Positions 61,563-64,000 of a stretch of 64,000 nucleotides of DNA are shown in pieces. Under the pieces are notes generated by a model. The model was not told the origin of the DNA and ran no database searches. It was given only the letters and a program-made list of their open reading frames with translations. The translations under genes and the position numbers were made by a program. The DNA is from an uncultured Alphaproteobacteria bacterium. GTDB taxonomy: Bacteria > Pseudomonadota > Alphaproteobacteria > Puniceispirillales > UBA1172. Within the stretch, counting starts at the first letter, position 1. Every line of letters starts with the position of its first letter. The stretch lies in the NCBI GenBank assembly GCA_937952245.1, contig CALFYS010000116.1, positions 1-64,000 of the forward strand, in the 5' to 3' direction.

Positions 61563-62371
61563 TGTCCGCCTGTTCCCTTGTTCAATCCTCGATCATTCAT
61601 GTCCGCCATGGCACGCCATCGCATCGGCTGGAGCGGCAGGGGCTTTCGATCTGGATTGACGTGGATAAATTGCAGGAAGCGGGGCGGCTGTCGCGGTTTT
61701 TTTCGGTCAATCGATTTAATCTTTTGTCCTTCCATGAAAAAGATTACGGCTGTAATTTCAAATCAAAAGCAGCCCCCGTGCCGCTGGCAACATATGCCCG
61801 CGCCATCGCCCATGATATTGACCCAAGCCTTAACATTGATACGGTCAGGCTGTTGACCTTCCCTCGTATTCTTGGGGTCAGTTTTAACCCGATTTCGGTT
61901 TACCTTTGTTCCAGCCAAGGGCGTGATGTGCTGGCGATTTATGAAGTCCGCAACACGTTTGGCGATATGCATTCCTATGTGGGGCAAATTGAAGACGGCG
62001 CGCAATCGGTGCATCAAGTGAAAAAGCATCTCCATGTCTCGCCGTTCTTTTCCATGGATGGCGGGTACAAGCTGAAGCTGAGAGCAAAAGATGGATTGAT
62101 GCGCTTGCTGATCCATTACCACGCCCGCAACAAACCTCTGTTGACGGCGACCTTGCGGGGGCAGATCAACCCGCTGACCACATCATCATTATTAAAGGCG
62201 GTTTGGGGAACAGGCCAGTTCCCGATGCGCCCGTTGATCGCCATCCATTGGGAGGCGGTTAAATTATGGCTGAAGAAAGTTCAGTTTTTTGGAAGACCCG
62301 CGCCTTTGTCACGGCCATGGACAGAAGCCGGAATAAAAATGGCCAGAATGAAAAGGAATGAAACATCATGA
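61562..62371 (+). CDS. DUF1365 family protein
   Basis: 269 residues. Family blocks: VRHGTPSHRLERQGLSIWIDVDKLQEAGRLSRFFSVNRFNLLSFHEKDYG, VRLLTFPRILGVSFNPISVYLCSSQGRDVLAIYEVRNTFGDMHSYVG, and KHLHVSPFFSMDGGYKLKLRA. Function not established but invariably linked to CFA-type methyltransferases and the FAD oxidoreductase. Overlaps CFA synthase by 4 bp. Confidence 0.92.
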   Translation: MSACSLVQSSIIHVRHGTPSHRLERQGLSIWIDVDKLQEAGRLSRFFSVNRFNLLSFHEKDYGCNFKSKAAPVPLATYARAIAHDIDPSLNIDTVRLLTFPRILGVSFNPISVYLCSSQGRDVLAIYEVRNTFGDMHSYVGQIEDGAQSVHQVKKHLHVSPFFSMDGGYKLKLRAKDGLMRLLIHYHARNKPLLTATLRGQINPLTTSSLLKAVWGTGQFPMRPLIAIHWEAVKLWLKKVQFFGRPAPLSRPWTEAGIKMARMKRNETS

Positions 62372-63561
62372 TTGCTGCTATTACCAATTCACTTCGGGCG
62401 AAAGCCTTTATTAAAATTATCAGCAAATTGCGCTATGGGCGGCTGCACCTGACCATGCCTGATGGCAATCAATATCAATTTGAAGGCAGTGAACAAGGCC
62501 CTGATGCGGATATGACGATCCATTCCCATAACGCGATTAAGCGCATGATGGCCGATGGCAAAATGGGGTTTTGCGAAGCCTTTATGGTGGCGGAGATCAC
62601 CAGCCATGATCCCGCGGCATTGGTCGAATTGGCGGTGATGCAAAATGATTATGTCGAAGCCAATCTGAAATTCAGCGTGATCAAAACACAGTTGCGGAAA
62701 TTGATGCATTACCGCAACAACAATTCCAAAACAGGGTCGCGCAAGAACATTTCCTATCATTATGATCTGGGCAATAGTTTTTATGACAAATGGCTTGATC
62801 GCAGCATGACCTATTCGTCGGCTTATTTTGAACGTGAAACCGATGATCTGAAAACCGCCCAAGAAGCCAAATATCGCCGCTTGGCTGAAATGGTGGGTCT
62901 TAAGCGGGGCGATCGCGTTCTTGAAATTGGTTGCGGTTGGGGCGGCTTTGCTGAATTTGCCGCCAGCCATTATGACGTGCATATCACGGGCATCACCATC
63001 TCTCAGGAACAATATGACTACGCGGTGGCGCGGATTGAAAAGGCTGGGCTGAGCGATAAAGTCACGTTGAAATTGACCGATTATCGCGATGTCACCGAAC
63101 AATTTGATAAGATTGTTTCGATTGAAATGTTTGAAGCCGTGGGGGAGGCGTATTGGCCGACCTATTTCAGCACGCTTTCACGTTGCCTTCATCAAGGCGG
63201 TAAAGCCGCCTTGCAGGTGATCACCATTGATGATGCGATTTTTGATGATTACAAACGTGAACCAGATTTCATCCAGCAATATATTTTCCCCGGCGGGATG
63301 TTGCCATCGGTGCCAAGGCTGGACACACCCTTGAAATCAGCAGGGCTTAAGTTGGTGGAAGACAATGGCTTTGGCCTGCATTACGCCCGCACGCTCAAAG
63401 AATGGCGGGATCGTTTTCTAGAGGCCTGGCCTGAAATTTCAGACACGGGGTTTGATCAACGCTTCAAACGGATGTGGGAGCTGTATCTGGCCTATTGTGA
63501 AGGCGGGTTCCGCGCTGGCAGTATTGATGTCCGGCATATGCTGATCGAACGTGAAGGTTAA
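62368..63561 (+). CDS. cfa: Cyclopropane-fatty-acyl-phospholipid synthase family methyltransferase
   Basis: 397 residues. SYHYDLGNSFYDKWLDRSMTYSSAYFERETDDLKTAQEAKYRRLAEMVGL precedes the SAM motif VLEIGCGWGGFAEFA (about 183-197), with ISQEQYDYA and IEMFEAVGEAYWPTYF later, as in CFA synthases. It methylates unsaturated acyl chains of membrane lipids. Last gene of the FAD-DUF1365-CFA operon; convergent with the NTF2-like gene. Confidence 0.93.
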   Translation: MIAAITNSLRAKAFIKIISKLRYGRLHLTMPDGNQYQFEGSEQGPDADMTIHSHNAIKRMMADGKMGFCEAFMVAEITSHDPAALVELAVMQNDYVEANLKFSVIKTQLRKLMHYRNNNSKTGSRKNISYHYDLGNSFYDKWLDRSMTYSSAYFERETDDLKTAQEAKYRRLAEMVGLKRGDRVLEIGCGWGGFAEFAASHYDVHITGITISQEQYDYAVARIEKAGLSDKVTLKLTDYRDVTEQFDKIVSIEMFEAVGEAYWPTYFSTLSRCLHQGGKAALQVITIDDAIFDDYKREPDFIQQYIFPGGMLPSVPRLDTPLKSAGLKLVEDNGFGLHYARTLKEWRDRFLEAWPEISDTGFDQRFKRMWELYLAYCEGGFRAGSIDVRHMLIEREG

Positions 63562-63573
63562 TCGCTGACCTTC

Positions 63574-63591
63574 ACCCTCACCCTCACCCTC
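63574..63591. repeat. Short CACCCT tandem repeat
   Basis: Three copies of a 6-bp unit in the 28-bp gap between cfa and the convergent NTF2-like gene. Probably a slippage repeat with no clear role. Confidence 0.6.
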
Positions 63592-64000
63592 ATTGGGACG
63601 GCAAGACAAATTTCTTTAAGATTGGACGGATCAACGCCCCGACATAAGGGATTTTGGCGAGCAATTGGCTGGCGCTATCCCAATGGTCGTAATGGGCGGT
63701 GATCAAGCCTTTGTCATTGGCGTGGACTTCGGTCATGCCGGTGAAATCCAAATCCATATGCGGCCATGATTTGAGCTTAGCGGTCATCCGCCAATGGATA
63801 TAAGAGGCGTTCTTGCCATGGGCCAAATCGGTGATGTCAAACCTTGGGTCATGGCAAGTGTCATACATATGAGCAAAGACATGGTGAAACCCTTTGCGGC
63901 CTTCGATCCGGTTAAAAGGATCGGTGAAAACAATCTTATCATCGGCCATGGCCACCAGCGCATCAAGGCTTTCAGGGGTCAGTTGGGCAAAGGCCTCCGC
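63590..64000 (-). CDS. NTF2-like/SnoaL-like protein, partial at the right edge
   Basis: At least 136 residues: the frame stays open to the last base (AEAFAQLTPESLDALVAM precedes the DKIVFTDPF segment), so the true start lies beyond the window. Motifs DKIVFTDPFNRIEGRKGFHHVFAHMYDTCHDPRFDITD and HWDSASQLLAKIPYVGALIRPILKKFV match small NTF2-like proteins often found at the end of the cyclopropane cluster. An isolated frame from GTG 63955 would give only 121 residues, but the upstream open codons fit the fold better. Function unknown. Confidence 0.8.
   Translation of the reverse strand, partial: AEAFAQLTPESLDALVAMADDKIVFTDPFNRIEGRKGFHHVFAHMYDTCHDPRFDITDLAHGKNASYIHWRMTAKLKSWPHMDLDFTGMTEVHANDKGLITAHYDHWDSASQLLAKIPYVGALIRPILKKFVLPSQ

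Noticed and set aside
1..64000. tRNA, rRNA, CRISPR arrays, insertion sequences or prophage genes
   Set aside because: No clover-leaf-like segment, spaced repeat series, transposase or phage gene was recognised on reading; the short repeats found are too small.

Overview
The window is one contiguous stretch of an alphaproteobacterial chromosome of roughly balanced base composition, probably from a marine, sulfur-oxidising, aerobic heterotroph. The gene types (complete SoxCD-containing Sox pathway, tripartite tricarboxylate transporter, TSUP anion permeases, ligase-associated repair set, photolyase/cyclopropane fatty acid cluster) would fit a SAR116-like or related marine lineage, but that placement is inference. 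I saw no rRNA, tRNA, insertion sequence, prophage or CRISPR array. Genes are tightly packed, often with 4-bp ATGA overlaps, and all complete genes look intact. Only the last one (NTF2-like, minus strand) runs off the right edge.

Left part (11-16852), thiotrophy: a reverse-strand ccmFGHI operon for cytochrome c maturation is divergent from a peroxiredoxin gene, which is followed by an ArsR regulator (SoxR-like), soxS, soxXYZA, soxV, soxW, soxC, soxD, a separate small cytochrome c, a soxH-like metallohydrolase and soxB. Convergent to soxB lie a flavocytochrome c sulfide dehydrogenase flavoprotein and its cytochrome subunit. Together they encode periplasmic oxidation of thiosulfate and sulfide, plus the thiol-redox and haem-ligation helpers. 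An AT-rich 22-bp element sits just downstream of the predicted -10 boxes of the peroxiredoxin, soxV and flavoprotein genes, and is a candidate operator for the ArsR protein.

Middle-left (17048-31970): a luciferase-like monooxygenase/hydrolase pair, then a LacI regulator divergent from tctCBA, an acylating aldehyde dehydrogenase and an acyl-CoA ligase. The regulator/dehydrogenase/ligase set resembles sauRST for sulfoacetate, here with a TTT uptake system. Next come two divergent operons, each an enzyme (FAD/Fe-S dehydrogenase; class V aminotransferase) followed by a TSUP permease. This suggests that organosulfonate use is physically linked to Sox. The desulfonating enzyme Xsc is not in the window.

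Middle (32056-43738): a DUF1989 protein, an MDR oxidoreductase and an enolase-superfamily enzyme, then a nucleoside uptake and salvage cassette (ribokinase, nucleoside hydrolase, 2-oxoglutarate/Fe(II) oxygenase, BMP-type ABC transporter, cytidine deaminase) with uracil phosphoribosyltransferase convergent to it.

Right part (43861-64000): housekeeping and accessory enzymes (GNAT, Cys-phosphatase/PHP pair, BaiN-like flavoprotein, aldo/keto reductase, acyl-CoA ligase, FAH-family hydrolase, SDR); the ligase-associated DNA repair quartet (ATP-dependent ligase, MBL exonuclease, Lhr-like helicase, PdeM phosphoesterase) around a GST gene; photolyase; and an FAD oxidoreductase-DUF1365-cyclopropane synthase operon, followed by a truncated NTF2-like gene.
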